A stretch of 5,467 nucleotides of DNA from an uncultured Comamonadaceae bacterium. Lineage in GTDB: Bacteria; Pseudomonadota; Gammaproteobacteria; Burkholderiales; Burkholderiaceae_C. Numbering within the stretch: position 1 is the first letter of the stretch; the number at the start of each line of letters is the position of its first letter. Where the stretch lies: positions 1 through 5,467 of the forward strand of contig CALBWZ010000307.1 of NCBI GenBank assembly GCA_937893415.1. Reading direction: 5' to 3'. Under the pieces are notes generated by a model. It worked only from the letters and a program-made list of their open reading frames with translations. It had not been told where the DNA came from and ran no database searches. The position numbers were made by a program, and so were the translations under genes. Below are positions 5,301 through 5,467 of the stretch, piece after piece.

Positions 5301-5467
5301 TTGAAACTTTCCAATCGCTTTCGAGTCGCCGTTGTTGGCGCCTCACTGGGTGGATTGAGCGCTGCCAACGTGCTGCATCGTCTCGGGGCCGATGTGCAGG
5401 TGTTCGAAGCCGAAGCACAAGGGTTTCAGCAACGGGGCGGCGCACTAGGCTCAGTGGATGGTGGTCT
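5301..5467 (+). CDS. FAD-dependent monooxygenase, N-terminus only
   Basis: Only 55 codons are in the window. They begin with the FAD-binding Rossmann unit of group A flavoprotein monooxygenases: RVAVVGASLGGLSAANVL (residues 8-25, the GxGxxG-like dinucleotide loop with GASLGG), then GADVQVFEAE (29-38), where Glu36 would bind the FAD ribose, and RGGALG (45-50). Enzymes of this group use NAD(P)H and oxygen to hydroxylate aromatic or related rings; the substrate cannot be told from this part. The start is TTG at 5301, supported by AAAGGGG (5287-5293) seven bases upstream and by the Rossmann strand beginning right after it; another TTG two codons earlier (5295) sits too near the ribosome site. The gene begins 13 bases after the GST-fold gene and is probably in the same operon. 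Confidence 0.85.
   Translation, partial: MKLSNRFRVAVVGASLGGLSAANVLHRLGADVQVFEAEAQGFQQRGGALGSVDGG

Overview
The window reads as a chromosomal segment of a betaproteobacterium, most likely of the order Burkholderiales. This placement is an inference from moderately high GC, gene style and the kind of LysR and oxidoreductase proteins present; no rRNA or other phylogenetic marker is visible. Nearly all the DNA is coding. I see no tRNA, rRNA, CRISPR array, transposase or integrase.

Layout. A LysR-family regulator (630 to the left edge, minus strand, C-terminus cut off) is divergent from a long plus-strand run of redox genes. The 177-bp divergent region holds a strong imperfect palindrome (641-662), a good operator candidate. 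The plus-strand genes are: an FMN-dependent NADH-azoreductase (808-1407, azoR type); a disturbed stretch (1408-1671) with a 22-codon hydrophobic ORF and a truncated second copy of the azoR 5' region; a classical short-chain dehydrogenase/reductase (1672-2502, GTG start); a small membrane-protein gene broken by an in-frame TGA (2525-2944); a leader with two hairpins and a TTTTTCA tandem repeat (2953-3046); a peroxiredoxin-like protein with a CPYC motif (3060-3725); an NAD(P)H-binding atypical SDR with a C-terminal membrane segment (3722-4489, overlapping the previous gene by ATGA); a GST-fold protein resembling the prostaglandin E synthase 2 type but lacking its CxxC cysteines (4526-5287); and the start of an FAD-dependent monooxygenase (5301 to the right edge, TTG start).

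How they may work together. Azoreductase (quinone or azo reduction), thiol peroxidase-like protein, GST-fold protein, two NAD(P) oxidoreductases and a flavin monooxygenase next to a LysR regulator suggest an inducible module for handling quinones, electrophiles or oxidants. That joint role is inference from family membership and gene order.

The most unusual structure is a direct repeat of about 137 bp (763-899 and 1523-1658, roughly 95% identical by eye). It carries the azoR leader plus its first 31 codons and places them directly ahead of the SDR gene. The copied azoR start runs into a TAG, and the SDR GTG follows nine bases later in the same reading frame. This looks like a duplicated translation-initiation/leader module now serving a different gene, or the scar of a lost second azoR. 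The second notable point is the otherwise intact membrane-protein gene with a single premature TGA.
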